64,000 nucleotides of DNA, from contig NZ_VFMQ01000001.1 of assembly GCF_006715175.1 (NCBI RefSeq), positions 992,001 through 1,056,000 on the forward strand, in the 5' to 3' direction. Shown one piece after another: positions 35,347 to 44,720 of the stretch. The notes under the pieces were generated by a model that was not told the origin of the DNA, did no database searches, and saw only the letters and a program-made list of their open reading frames with translations. Origin of the DNA: Curtobacterium citreum. GTDB taxonomy: Bacteria; Actinomycetota; Actinomycetes; Actinomycetales; Microbacteriaceae. Position numbers and translations under genes: made by a program. Position 1 is the stretch's first letter. Each line of letters starts with the position of its first letter.

Positions 35347-36334
35347 GATCAGCTCCGCCGACTTCGCCCGCCTGCGCGACCTGCGGGCCGGTGCACCGGA
35401 GCGGGTCGCGGACGTGCTCCGCACCCGCACCCGTCGCCCGCTGCTCGCCGACGACGGCAAGCTCTTCATCGTCGCCGCCGACCATCCGGCGCGCGGCGCC
35501 CTGGCGGTCGGGTCGGACGCCACGGCCATGGCCGACCGCTACGACCTGCTCGAGCGGCTCGTCGTCGCCCTCGGCCGGCCGGGCGTCGACGGGGTGCTCG
35601 GGACGCCGGACGTCCTCGAGGACCTCGCGCTCCTCGGCGCACTCGACGGCAAGGTCGTCGTCGGGTCGATGAACCGCGGCGGACTCCGCGGCGCGACGTT
35701 CGAGCTCGACGACCGCTACACCGCGTACTCCGCGCAGGCGATCAAGGACGCCGGGCTCGACTTCGCGAAGCTGCTGGTCCGCGTGGCCCTCGAGGACGCC
35801 GGCACCGTCGCGACCCTCGAGGCGACGGCGAAGGCGGTCAGCGAGGCCGCCGCGCTGCAGCTGCCGATCATGCTCGAGCCGTTCATGTCCTCGTGGCGCG
35901 ACGGCAGGGTCGTCAACGACCTGTCGGCCGACGCGGTGATCACGTCGATGGCCATCGCCGCCGGACTCGGCGAGTCGAGTGCCTACAGCTGGCTGAAGAT
36001 CCCGGTCGTCGACGACATGGCGCGCGTGATGGCGGCGACCACGCTGCCGACGTTGCTGCTCGGCGGCGACCCCTCCGGCAGCCCGGACGAGACGTACGCG
36101 ACGTGGGCCGACGCCCTCGCGCTCCCCGGGGTCCGCGGACTGGTCGTCGGGCGCACCCTCCTCTACCCCCGGGACGGCGACGTGGCCGCGGCCGTCGACG
36201 TCGCCGCGTCCCTCGTCCACGGCCAGGAGGACCGGGGCCGGTCCGCCGCACCGGCGCACGTCCCGCACTCCTCGACCCCGGCACCCGCCCAGCAGATCCC
36301 GCCCCTGTCCGTCCCGGAAGGAAGCAACGCATGA
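35339..36334 (+). CDS. Cgl0159 family (beta/alpha)8 aldolase-like protein
   Basis: A 331-residue TIM-barrel protein of the family named after Corynebacterium glutamicum Cgl0159, which also lies in an inositol cluster. It has FIVAADHPARGALAVG at the first strand, GTPDVLEDLALLGALDGKVVVGSMNRGGL, a candidate Schiff-base lysine in LDFAKLLVRVALED, PIMLEPFMS, and PTLLLGGDPSGSPDETYATW. By position it probably cleaves 2-deoxy-5-keto-gluconate-6-phosphate, the step served by IolJ elsewhere; this is inference. The C-terminal 35 residues are Pro/Ala-rich. Its ATG overlaps iolC. Confidence 0.82.
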   Translation: MPEISSADFARLRDLRAGAPERVADVLRTRTRRPLLADDGKLFIVAADHPARGALAVGSDATAMADRYDLLERLVVALGRPGVDGVLGTPDVLEDLALLGALDGKVVVGSMNRGGLRGATFELDDRYTAYSAQAIKDAGLDFAKLLVRVALEDAGTVATLEATAKAVSEAAALQLPIMLEPFMSSWRDGRVVNDLSADAVITSMAIAAGLGESSAYSWLKIPVVDDMARVMAATTLPTLLLGGDPSGSPDETYATWADALALPGVRGLVVGRTLLYPRDGDVAAAVDVAASLVHGQEDRGRSAAPAHVPHSSTPAPAQQIPPLSVPEGSNA

Positions 36335-37875
36335 CCACCACCGAGTCGACCGACCAGCGGTCCGGCACCACGACCGTCGGCCACTGGATCGACGGGGAGC
36401 ACGTCACCTCGACCTCCGGTCGGACGGCGCCCGTGTACGACCCGGCGCTCGGCGTCGTGACGAAGCAGGTCGCCCTCGCGGACCAGGCCGAGATCCAGCG
36501 CGCGATCGCCAGCGCCAAGGCGGCCTTCCCGGCGTGGGCCGACCTGTCGCTCACCAAGCGCCAGCAGGTCCTCTTCGCCTTCCGCGAGATCCTGAACCGC
36601 GACAAGGCCGAGCTGGCCGAGATCATCACCAGCGAGCACGGCAAGGTCGTCTCGGACGCGCTCGGCGAGATCGCCCGCGGACAGGAGGTCGTGGAGCTCG
36701 CGACGAACATCCCGTCGCTCATGAAGGGCGAGTTCTCCGACCAGGTCTCGACCGGGATCGACGTCTACTCGATCCGGCAGCCGCTCGGCGTCGTCGGCAT
36801 CATCTCGCCGTTCAACTTCCCGGCGATGGTCCCGCTCTGGTTCCTGCCGATCGCGATCGCAGCCGGCAACACCGTCGTGCTGAAGCCGAGCGAGAAGGAC
36901 CCGTCCGCGGCGATCTGGCTCGCGCGGAAGTTCCAGGAGGCCGGGCTGCCCGACGGTGTCTTCACCGTGCTGAACGGCGACAAGGAGTCGGTCGATGGCC
37001 TGCTCACGAGCCCCGACGTCGAGTCGATCTCGTTCGTCGGTTCGACGCCCATCGCGCAGTACGTCTACGAGACGGGCACGAAGCACGGCAAGCGCGTGCA
37101 GGCCCTCGGCGGCGCGAAGAACCACATGCTCGTGTTGCCGGACGCCGACCTCGACCTCGTCGCGGACAACGCGATCAACGCGGGCTTCGGCTCCGCGGGT
37201 GAGCGCTGCATGGCGATCTCGGTCGTCGTCGCGGTCGAGCCGGTCGCCGACGAGCTCATCGCGAAGATCACGGAGCGCGCGGCGACGCTGCGCATCGGGG
37301 ACGGGCGCCGTGGCTGCGACATGGGCCCGCTCGTCACCGAGCAGCACCGCGACAAGGTCGCCTCGTACATCGAGGTCGCCGAGCAGGACGGTGCGGTGAT
37401 CGTGGTGGACGGCCGCACCGTCCGACCCGACGGCGACGAGAACGGCTTCTGGCTCGGCCCGACGCTGATCGACCGGGTGCCCACGACCAGCCGCGTCTAC
37501 ACCGAGGAGATCTTCGGCCCGGTGCTGTCGGTCGTCCGCGTGCGGTCCTACGAGGAGGGCCTCGAGCTCATCAACTCCGGCGCGTACGGCAACGGCACGG
37601 CGATCTTCACGAACGACGGCGGCGCCGCCCGGCGCTTCCAGCGCGACGTGCAGGTCGGCATGATCGGCATCAACGTCCCGATCCCCGTGCCGGTCGCGTA
37701 CTACTCGTTCGGCGGCTGGAAGAACTCGCTGTTCGGCGACCACAAGGCGTACGGCGCCGACGGCGTGAGCTTCTTCACGCGGCAGAAGGCGATCACCTCC
37801 CGATGGGCAGATCCAGCCGAGAGGGGTGGTCCCTCGCACGGCGGGATCAACCTCGGATTCCCGTCGAACGGCTGA
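36331..37875 (+). CDS. iolA: CoA-acylating methylmalonate-semialdehyde dehydrogenase
   Basis: Converts malonate semialdehyde from inositol, or methylmalonate semialdehyde from valine, to acetyl-CoA or propionyl-CoA. It has 514 residues. The catalytic cysteine is in GSAGERCMAISVVVAVE, the oxyanion asparagine in ISPFNFPAMVPLWF, and the NAD site includes VLKPSEKDPSAA and SFVGSTPIAQYVYE. The CoA-dependent type is marked by the absence of a general-base glutamate (GGAKNHMLVLPDAD). The ATG overlaps the previous stop (ATGA), with GGAAGGAA upstream. Confidence 0.94.
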   Translation: MTTTESTDQRSGTTTVGHWIDGEHVTSTSGRTAPVYDPALGVVTKQVALADQAEIQRAIASAKAAFPAWADLSLTKRQQVLFAFREILNRDKAELAEIITSEHGKVVSDALGEIARGQEVVELATNIPSLMKGEFSDQVSTGIDVYSIRQPLGVVGIISPFNFPAMVPLWFLPIAIAAGNTVVLKPSEKDPSAAIWLARKFQEAGLPDGVFTVLNGDKESVDGLLTSPDVESISFVGSTPIAQYVYETGTKHGKRVQALGGAKNHMLVLPDADLDLVADNAINAGFGSAGERCMAISVVVAVEPVADELIAKITERAATLRIGDGRRGCDMGPLVTEQHRDKVASYIEVAEQDGAVIVVDGRTVRPDGDENGFWLGPTLIDRVPTTSRVYTEEIFGPVLSVVRVRSYEEGLELINSGAYGNGTAIFTNDGGAARRFQRDVQVGMIGINVPIPVPVAYYSFGGWKNSLFGDHKAYGADGVSFFTRQKAITSRWADPAERGGPSHGGINLGFPSNG

Positions 37876-37883
37876 GCCGACGC

Positions 37884-38786
37884 ATGACGAACGACAACTG
37901 GTTCAACCCGAAGGGCAGTCGCCCCGAGGACGGCTGGACCGACGTGGTCGACGGCCGCGTCGACGGCTGGACCCACACCGGCATCCGCACGGGTGAGCTG
38001 ACCGACGGAGGCGAGCTGCGCCTCCCGGCCGCTCCCGTGGAGCGCATGGTCGTGCCGCTCTCGGGGAGCTTCCACGTCACCTGGTCCGGTGCCGAGAACG
38101 GCGAGCAGGGCCTGGAGGGACGTGGCGGGGTCTTCGAGGGACCGACCGACGTCCTGTACCTGGGGTCCGGACTGCAGGCGCAGATCACCGGATCCGGACG
38201 GGTCGCGGTGGCCGAGGCGCCCACCGACGTCGTCAAGCCGGTCGCGTACATCGCGAAGGCCGACGTCCCCGTCGAGCTCCGTGGGGCCGGACAGTCGTCG
38301 CGGCAGGTGCACAACTTCGGCACCCCGGCCGGGCTCGACGCGGTGAAGCTCCTGGCGTGCGAGGTGATCACGCCGGCCGGCAACTGGTCGTCGTACCCGC
38401 CGCACAAGCACGACACGCACCGTGACGGCGAGGAGTCGAACCTCGAGGAGATCTACTACTACGAGGTCGACGTGGCCCGCGGTGTGGACGCCCCCGCCGG
38501 CGCCGAGCCCTTCGCGCTGCACCGCACCTACGCGTCGGACGACCGGCCCATCGACGAGTTCCGTCAGGTCCGCACCGGCGACGTCGCCCTGGTGCCGTAC
38601 GGCTGGCACGGACCCGCGGTCGCCGCACCGGGCTACGACATGTACTACCTGAACGTGATGGCCGGGCCCGACCCGGAGCGCGTCTGGAACATCACCGACG
38701 ACCCCGCGCACGGCTGGGTCCGCCAGGTGTGGGACACCGAGACGATCGACCCGCGCCTGCCCTACGGAGAGGACACCGCCCGATGA
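37884..38786 (+). CDS. iolB: 5-deoxy-glucuronate isomerase
   Basis: Cupin enzyme of 300 residues that isomerises 5-deoxy-glucuronate to 5-dehydro-2-deoxygluconate. The metal-binding cupin motif is SSYPPHKHDTHRDGEESNLE with the following EIYYYEV, and the second part includes DVALVPYGWHGPAVAAPGYDMYYLNVMAGP. The ATG lies 8 nt after the iolA stop. An in-frame ATG at 37803 inside iolA is not supported. The iolD start overlaps its stop by ATGA. Confidence 0.93.
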   Translation: MTNDNWFNPKGSRPEDGWTDVVDGRVDGWTHTGIRTGELTDGGELRLPAAPVERMVVPLSGSFHVTWSGAENGEQGLEGRGGVFEGPTDVLYLGSGLQAQITGSGRVAVAEAPTDVVKPVAYIAKADVPVELRGAGQSSRQVHNFGTPAGLDAVKLLACEVITPAGNWSSYPPHKHDTHRDGEESNLEEIYYYEVDVARGVDAPAGAEPFALHRTYASDDRPIDEFRQVRTGDVALVPYGWHGPAVAAPGYDMYYLNVMAGPDPERVWNITDDPAHGWVRQVWDTETIDPRLPYGEDTAR

Positions 38787-40678
38787 ACACCCGTCGGATG
38801 ACCGTCGGCCAGGCCCTGGTCGAGTTCCTGGCGAACCAGTGGACCGTCGACGGCGACCACCGCGAGCGGACCGTCCCCGGGATCTTCGGGATCTTCGGGC
38901 ACGGCAACGTCGCCGGGCTCGGGCAGGCGATCAAGCAGCTGCACGTCGAGCAACCCGGTCTGCTGCCGTACCACCAGGCGCGCAACGAGCAGGCGATGGT
39001 GCACCAGGCCGTCGGCTTCGCCCGCATGCACCGCCGCCGCGCGACCTTCGCCGCGACGGCCTCGGTCGGCCCCGGAGCGGCGAACATGCTGACCGCCGCG
39101 GCGCTCGCCACGACGAACCGGCTCCCGGCGCTGCTGCTGCCGTCGGACACCTTCGCCACGCGGACCACCGACCCCGTGCTGCAGCAGATCGAGCTGCCGC
39201 ACGACACCTCGCTCCAGGTGACGGACGCGTTCCGCCCGCTGTCGCGCTACTTCGACCGGGTGGAGCGACCCGAGCAGCTGTTCTCGATCGCCCTCGCGGC
39301 GATGCGCGTGCTGACCGACCCGGCCGAGACCGGCGCCGTGACCATCGCGCTGCCCGAGGACGTCCAGGCCGAGGCGCTCGACGTCCCGGTCGCGTTCCTG
39401 CAGCCCCGCGAGTGGCACATCCGACGGCCGCTGCCCGAGCGCGGGCCGCTCGCCCGCGCGGTCGCGGCCATCCGGGCGGCGGAGCGCCCCGTGGTCGTCG
39501 CCGGCGGCGGCGTGCTCTACGCCGACGCGGTCGACGCGCTGCGGGAGTTCGTCGAGGCGACGGGCATCCCGGTCGGCACGTCCCAGGCCGGCGGTGGTGC
39601 CCTCGCGTGGGACCACCCGCAGTACCTCGGCGGCATCGGCGCGACGGGCACGGCCGCGGCCAACGCCGTCGCGGCGCAGGCCGACGTCGTGATCGGGATC
39701 GGCACGCGCTACAGCGACTTCACGACCGCGTCCCGGACCGCGTTCCAGGACCCCGACGTCACCTTCGTCAACGTGAACGTGGCGTCCTTCGACGCCTACA
39801 AGCACGGGTCGCAGCTGCCGGTGATCGCCGACGCCCGCGAGACCCTGACCGCCCTGACGGCCGAGCTCGCGTCGTACTCGGTGGACGCCGGGTACGCCGA
39901 CGAGATCGCGACGCGCAAGGCCGAGTGGGACGCGGTCGTCGACGCCGCACTCGCGCCGTCCGGCAACGCGTTGCCCGGGCAGGCCGAGATCATCGGCGCC
40001 GTCCAGCGCGCGTCCGACCCGCGGGACGTCGTCATCCAGGCGGCCGGGTCGCTCCCGGGCGACCTGCACAAGCTGTGGCGGGTGCGCGACGAGCTCGGCT
40101 ACCACGTCGAGTACGCGTTCTCGTGCATGGGCTACGAGATCGCCGGCGGGATCGGTGTCCGACGTGCCGCCCCCGACCGCGACGCGATCGTGATGGTCGG
40201 CGACGGCTCGTACCTGATGCTGCACACCGAGCTCGTCACCGCCGTGGCCGAGGGCATCAAGATCGTCGTCGTCCTCATCCAGAACCACGGGTACGCGTCG
40301 ATCGGGCACCTGTCCGAGACCGTCGGGTCCGAGCGGTACGGCACGAAGTACCGCTACCTGGACGAGACGCAGTCGTTCGAGAACGGCGACCCGCTGCCCG
40401 TCGACCTCGCCGCGAACGCCCGCTCGTACGGCGTGGACGTGATCGAGGTGCAGCCGGGGCCGGACGTGATCGCCGACCTCGAGGCCGCCGTCCGCCAGGC
40501 CAAGGCGAACGACCACACCACGCTCGTGCACGTCGACTCCGACCCGCTCGTCTACGCCCCGGACGGCCACGGCTGGTGGGACGTCCCGGTCGCCCAGACC
40601 TCGACCCTGCCGAGCACCCGGCAGGCCCGCGCCGAGTACGAGCAGCAGGTCGCCGCCCAGCGCCCGCTGCTCGGCTGA
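38783..40678 (+). CDS. iolD: 3D-(3,5/4)-trihydroxycyclohexane-1,2-dione acylhydrolase
   Basis: Thiamine-diphosphate enzyme of 631 residues that opens the inositol-derived ring. The N-terminal PYR domain has GIFGIFGHGNVAGLGQAI and YHQARNEQAMVHQAVGFAR with the catalytic glutamate. The C-terminal PP domain has VGDGSYLMLHTELVTAVAEG and the cofactor loop LIQNHGYASIGHLSE. Length and motifs match IolD rather than acetolactate synthase. It sits fifth in the operon. Confidence 0.95.
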   Translation: MNTRRMTVGQALVEFLANQWTVDGDHRERTVPGIFGIFGHGNVAGLGQAIKQLHVEQPGLLPYHQARNEQAMVHQAVGFARMHRRRATFAATASVGPGAANMLTAAALATTNRLPALLLPSDTFATRTTDPVLQQIELPHDTSLQVTDAFRPLSRYFDRVERPEQLFSIALAAMRVLTDPAETGAVTIALPEDVQAEALDVPVAFLQPREWHIRRPLPERGPLARAVAAIRAAERPVVVAGGGVLYADAVDALREFVEATGIPVGTSQAGGGALAWDHPQYLGGIGATGTAAANAVAAQADVVIGIGTRYSDFTTASRTAFQDPDVTFVNVNVASFDAYKHGSQLPVIADARETLTALTAELASYSVDAGYADEIATRKAEWDAVVDAALAPSGNALPGQAEIIGAVQRASDPRDVVIQAAGSLPGDLHKLWRVRDELGYHVEYAFSCMGYEIAGGIGVRRAAPDRDAIVMVGDGSYLMLHTELVTAVAEGIKIVVVLIQNHGYASIGHLSETVGSERYGTKYRYLDETQSFENGDPLPVDLAANARSYGVDVIEVQPGPDVIADLEAAVRQAKANDHTTLVHVDSDPLVYAPDGHGWWDVPVAQTSTLPSTRQARAEYEQQVAAQRPLLG

Positions 40679-40715
40679 GACACCCGCCCACCACTGCAGA
40701 GAGACACCACCCGCC

Positions 40716-41636
40716 ATGACCGAAACCCCTGCCGCCTCGATCCGCATCGGCACCGCTCCCGACTCGTGGGGCGTGTGGTTCGCGGACGACCCGAACCAGG
40801 TGCCGTGGCAGCGCTTCCTGGACGAAGCCGCCGCCGCCGGGTACCGGTGGATCGAGCTCGGCCCCTACGGCTACCTGCCGACCGACCCCGCGCAGCTGTC
40901 CGACGAGCTCGAGTCCCGCGGACTCCGGCTGTCCGCCGGCACCGTGTTCACGGGCTTCCACAAGGGCGAGGACCAGTTCCAGCGCGCGTGGGACCAGGCG
41001 GTCAAGGTCGCCGGGCTCGCCGCAGCGCTCGGTGCCGAGCACCTGGTGACGATCCCCGACCTGTGGCGCTCGGACGCCACCGCCGAGGTGCTCGAGTCCC
41101 GCACGCTGACCGACGAGCAGTGGCAGCGGCTCGGCAAGGGGCACGACCAGCTCGGCAAGGCGCTGCTCGAGGAGTACGGCGTCCACCAGCAGTTCCACAC
41201 CCACGCCGACAGCCACGTCGGGACCTACCGCGAGACCGTGCGGTTCCTGTCGGAGACGGACCCCGCGTACACGAACCTCTGCCTGGACACGGGTCACTTC
41301 GCCTACTACGGCGGCGACAACCTCGAGCTCATCGCCGAACACCCCGAGCGCATCGGCTACCTGCACCTCAAGCAGGTCGACACCGACCTGCTGTTCGACG
41401 TCCTGAAGAACGACGTCCCGTTCGGCGACGCCGTCGCGCAGGGGATCATGACCGAGCCCCCGCACGGCACCCCCGAGCTGGCACCGATCATCGAGGCCGT
41501 CGCCGCGATCAACCCGCAGATCTTCGGGATCGTCGAGCAGGACATGTACGGCTGCTCGGTCGACGCCCCCGGCCCGATCGCCGAGCGCACGTTCCAGCAC
41601 ATCTTCGGCTCGACCGCCGCCGCCCGCGTCTCCTGA
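40716..41636 (+). CDS. iolE: Myo-inosose-2 dehydratase
   Basis: TIM-barrel metalloenzyme of 306 residues that dehydrates scyllo-inosose to the trihydroxycyclohexane dione used by IolD. N-terminal IRIGTAPDSWGVWF and EAAAAGYRWIELGPYGYLPTD are typical of IolE. Metal ligands are in VHQQFHTHADSHVGTY, NLCLDTGHFAYYGGD and GYLHLKQVD, with GIVEQDMYGC near the end. AGAGAGA lies before the ATG, and 37 nt separate it from iolD. Confidence 0.94.
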   Translation: MTETPAASIRIGTAPDSWGVWFADDPNQVPWQRFLDEAAAAGYRWIELGPYGYLPTDPAQLSDELESRGLRLSAGTVFTGFHKGEDQFQRAWDQAVKVAGLAAALGAEHLVTIPDLWRSDATAEVLESRTLTDEQWQRLGKGHDQLGKALLEEYGVHQQFHTHADSHVGTYRETVRFLSETDPAYTNLCLDTGHFAYYGGDNLELIAEHPERIGYLHLKQVDTDLLFDVLKNDVPFGDAVAQGIMTEPPHGTPELAPIIEAVAAINPQIFGIVEQDMYGCSVDAPGPIAERTFQHIFGSTAAARVS

Positions 41637-41677
41637 CGCACCGCCAGCACCGCGTCCAACCCCTCCAGGAGCACCCC

Positions 41678-42739
41678 ATGAGCAGCAACCAGAACCTCCG
41701 CGTCGCCGTCGTCGGCGCCGGCATGATGGGCGCCGACCACGTCCGTCGGATCACCGCGAAGATCTCGAACGCCGACGTCGTCGCCGTCGTCGAGCCCGAC
41801 CAGGTGCGCGCACAGGCCGCGGCCGCCCTCGCCCCCGGCGCGGTCACGGCCGCGTCCTTCGACGAGGCGCTCGCCGCGACCGAGATCGACGCCGTCGTGA
41901 TCGCGACGCCGGGCTTCCTGCACGAGCCGATCCTGGTGACCGCGCTCGAGCGCGGGCTCACCGTGCTGTGCGAGAAGCCCCTGACGACGAGCGCCGAGGA
42001 CTCGCTGCGCATCGTCGAGCTCGAGCAGCAGCACGCCGACCACCCGGTCATCCAGGTCGGCTTCATGCGCCGGTTCGACGCCGGCTACCAGGAGCTCCGG
42101 GCGCTCCGGGAGTCCGGGGCGAACGGCGCACTGCTGGCCCTGCACCACGCCCACCGCAACCCGACGACCCCGCCGAACTTCAGCGAGTCGATGCTCATCC
42201 ACGACTCGGTGATCCACGAGATCGACATCATCCCCTTCCTGACCGGCGAGGCGATCACGAGCGTCGAGGTCAAGAAGCCGCGGAAGAACTCGCTCGCGCC
42301 GGCGGACCTTCCCGAGCCGCAGTTCGTGCTGTTCACCACGGAGTCGGGGACGATGGCGATCGTCGAGATCAACGTGAACGCTCAGTTCGGCTACCAGGTC
42401 ACGACCGACGCGGTCTTCGAGTCCGGGGTCGCGTACATCGGCCGGGACACCTCGCAGACCATCGTGTCCGCCGGCCAGTCGTCGCAGGGCGTCACGCCGT
42501 CGTACAAGGAGCGCTTTGGTGCCGCCTACGACGAAGAGGTGCAACGCTGGGTGGACGCCGCGCGGAACGGCGGCATCGACGGGCCGAGCGCCTGGGACGG
42601 GTACACGGCGTCCGTCGTGGCCGAGGTCGCCGTGCGCGCCCAGCAGTCGGGCGCGCTCGAGACGGTCGAGTACGCGCTGACGAAGCCCGCGTTCTACGAC
42701 ACCGCGGCCGAGCGCGAGCCGGCGACCGCGGAGGCCTGA
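41678..42739 (+). CDS. iolG: Inositol 2-dehydrogenase, Gfo/Idh/MocA family
   Basis: NAD-dependent oxidoreductase of 353 residues for the first step, myo-inositol to scyllo-inosose. The Rossmann motif VAVVGAGMMGADHVRRI starts at residue 8, VLCEKPLTTSAEDSLRI carries the EKP signature, and the catalytic lysine lies there with the Asp/His pair in MLIHDSVIHEIDI. AGGAG at 41667-41671 sets the start. The next gene begins within its stop (TGATG). Confidence 0.93.
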   Translation: MSSNQNLRVAVVGAGMMGADHVRRITAKISNADVVAVVEPDQVRAQAAAALAPGAVTAASFDEALAATEIDAVVIATPGFLHEPILVTALERGLTVLCEKPLTTSAEDSLRIVELEQQHADHPVIQVGFMRRFDAGYQELRALRESGANGALLALHHAHRNPTTPPNFSESMLIHDSVIHEIDIIPFLTGEAITSVEVKKPRKNSLAPADLPEPQFVLFTTESGTMAIVEINVNAQFGYQVTTDAVFESGVAYIGRDTSQTIVSAGQSSQGVTPSYKERFGAAYDEEVQRWVDAARNGGIDGPSAWDGYTASVVAEVAVRAQQSGALETVEYALTKPAFYDTAAEREPATAEA

Positions 42740-43608
42740 TGCCGAAGATCGCCCTCGACCCCACTCCGTTCCACCACGACCTGTCGCTGCTGGAGTTCCC
42801 GCAGAAGGTCGCGGACCTCGGGTACGAGTACCTCCAGCTGACACCGCACAAGGACTTCATCCCGTTCTACCGGCACCCGAAGGCGGACGACGACCTCGTC
42901 GACGCGTTCGCCGCAGCGTGCCGCGACGCCGGGGTGCAGGTGGCGAGCGTCCTGCCGGTGCTCCGCTGGTCCGGCCCGGACCGCGACGCCCGCGAGGCCG
43001 CGGTGACCAAGTGGAAGCGGGTCATCGAGATCACGAAGCGGCTCGGCGTCGACACGATCAACACCGAGTTCTCCGGGCGACCGGAGCGTGCGGAGGAGTC
43101 CGAGGACGCCTTCTACCGCTCGATGGAGGAGCTCCTGCCGATCATCGAGTCGTCCGACCTGCGCGTCCTCATCGACCCGCACCCCGACGACTTCGTCGAG
43201 GACGGCCTCGAGGCCCTGCGGGTGATCCGCGGGCTCAACTCGAAGCACGTCGGCTTCGTCTACGTCGCCTGCCACACCTTCCACTACGGCGGCGACATGG
43301 ACGCGATCATGGACGCCGCGGGGGACGCGCTCCAGCTCGTGCACGTCGCCGACGCGTACGACCACCGTCGCTCGCACGGCCTCCGGTACATCTCGAACCC
43401 GCCGGGGAACACCGCGCGCGTGCACCAGCACCTGCCGGTCGGACAGGCCGACGTCGACTTCGACGCCTTCTGGGCCGGGCTGGCACGCATCGGTTTCACC
43501 GACCGGGACGACACCGTCGCCGTGTCGAGCGTCTTCGCCGAGGACGAGAACGCCGACGCGGTGTCCCGCTCCCAGCTCGACGCGATCACGAAGGGACTCA
43601 CCCGATGA
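42739..43608 (+). CDS. Sugar phosphate isomerase/epimerase family protein (IolH/IolI-like)
   Basis: A 289-residue TIM-barrel metalloprotein. KIALDPTPFHHDLSLLEFPQ starts it, with metal ligands in INTEFSGRPER (Glu), LIDPHPDDFVEDGLEAL (Asp/His), VYVACHTFHYGGDM (His) and VADAYDHRRSHG. IolH- and IolI-type proteins of inositol clusters isomerise inososes or act late in the pathway. Which of the two this is cannot be decided here. It overlaps iolG by one base and the transaldolase gene by four. Confidence 0.85.
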   Translation: MPKIALDPTPFHHDLSLLEFPQKVADLGYEYLQLTPHKDFIPFYRHPKADDDLVDAFAAACRDAGVQVASVLPVLRWSGPDRDAREAAVTKWKRVIEITKRLGVDTINTEFSGRPERAEESEDAFYRSMEELLPIIESSDLRVLIDPHPDDFVEDGLEALRVIRGLNSKHVGFVYVACHTFHYGGDMDAIMDAAGDALQLVHVADAYDHRRSHGLRYISNPPGNTARVHQHLPVGQADVDFDAFWAGLARIGFTDRDDTVAVSSVFAEDENADAVSRSQLDAITKGLTR

Positions 43609-44720
43609 CCAGCACGCTCGAGACGGCCGCCGACCGGGCCGCCGCGGACCCCCGTCCGGTCACCCTGCAGGCCGCGACCGCCACGCCGACGGCGCTCTGG
43701 AACGACTCCGCCGACCCGCGCGAGCTGTCCACCGCGATCCACGAGTACGGCGCGGTCGGCGCCACCTGCAACCCGGTCATCGCGTTCACCTGCATCCAGC
43801 AGGACCCCGACCGGTGGGTGCCCCGCATCCGCGAGATCGCCGCGGAGCACCCGACCGCGGGGGAGTCCTGGATCGGCTGGAAGGCGGTCGAGGAGCTCTC
43901 GATCGCGGCCGCCGAGCAGCTGCTCCCGGCGTTCGAGGCCTCCGGCGGCCGCAACGGTCGCCTCAGCATGCAGACCGACCCGCGACTGCACCGTGACCGT
44001 GACGCGCTGGTGGAGCAGGCCGTCCGGTTCTCCGGGCTCGCGCCGAACATCATCGTGAAGATCCCCGCCACGAAGGTCGGGATCGCCGCGATCGAGGAGG
44101 CCGCGTACCGCGGGGTCTCGATCAACGCGACCGTGTCGTTCACGGTGCCGCAGGTGGTCGCCGTCGGTGAGGCGATCGAGCGCGCCCTGGACCGCCGGGC
44201 CGCCGACGGACTGCCGGAGCAGGAGTTCGGGCACGTCGTGACGCTCATGGCCGGCCGCTTCGACGACTGGCTGAAGACCGTCGTGGGGCGCGACCACGTG
44301 CTCGTCGACCCGGGGATCCTCGAGTGGGCCGGGGTCGCCGCCGTCAAGCAGGCGTACCGGGTGTTCCGCGAGCGCGGGTTCCGGTCGCGGGTGCTCGTCG
44401 CGGCCTTCCGGAACGCCCTGCAGTGGTCGGAGTTCCAGGGCGGGGACCTCGTCGTCTCGCCGCCGTTCCAGTGGACGAAGGACATCAACGACAACGCGTT
44501 CCCCTGGCGTCCGGACGCGATCGACGACGAGGTCCCCGCACACGTCCTCGACGCCCTGCGTGCGGCCACGCCGGAGTTCGCCCGCGGGTACGACGTCGAC
44601 GGCATGACGATCGACGAGTTCGACCGCTTCGGCGCGACCGTCACGACGCTGCGGCAGTTCCTGGACGCCGACGCGAAGCTCGACGCCCTGGTGCGCGACA
44701 TCGTGGTCCCGGCGGCATGA
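43605..44720 (+). CDS. Transaldolase family protein within the inositol operon
   Basis: A 371-residue (beta/alpha)8 enzyme. The Schiff-base lysine is K152 in APNIIVKIPATKVGIAAIEE, which is the transaldolase signature. GATCNPVIAFTCIQQDP matches the TSNPxIF-like first motif, and SINATVSFTVPQVVAVGEAIE the NxTLxF-like motif. The C-terminus differs from TalB. Transaldolases move a dihydroxyacetone unit; why one is coupled to inositol genes is unclear. It is joined to both neighbours by ATGA overlaps, so a role in the same pathway is likely. Confidence 0.85.
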   Translation: MTSTLETAADRAAADPRPVTLQAATATPTALWNDSADPRELSTAIHEYGAVGATCNPVIAFTCIQQDPDRWVPRIREIAAEHPTAGESWIGWKAVEELSIAAAEQLLPAFEASGGRNGRLSMQTDPRLHRDRDALVEQAVRFSGLAPNIIVKIPATKVGIAAIEEAAYRGVSINATVSFTVPQVVAVGEAIERALDRRAADGLPEQEFGHVVTLMAGRFDDWLKTVVGRDHVLVDPGILEWAGVAAVKQAYRVFRERGFRSRVLVAAFRNALQWSEFQGGDLVVSPPFQWTKDINDNAFPWRPDAIDDEVPAHVLDALRAATPEFARGYDVDGMTIDEFDRFGATVTTLRQFLDADAKLDALVRDIVVPAA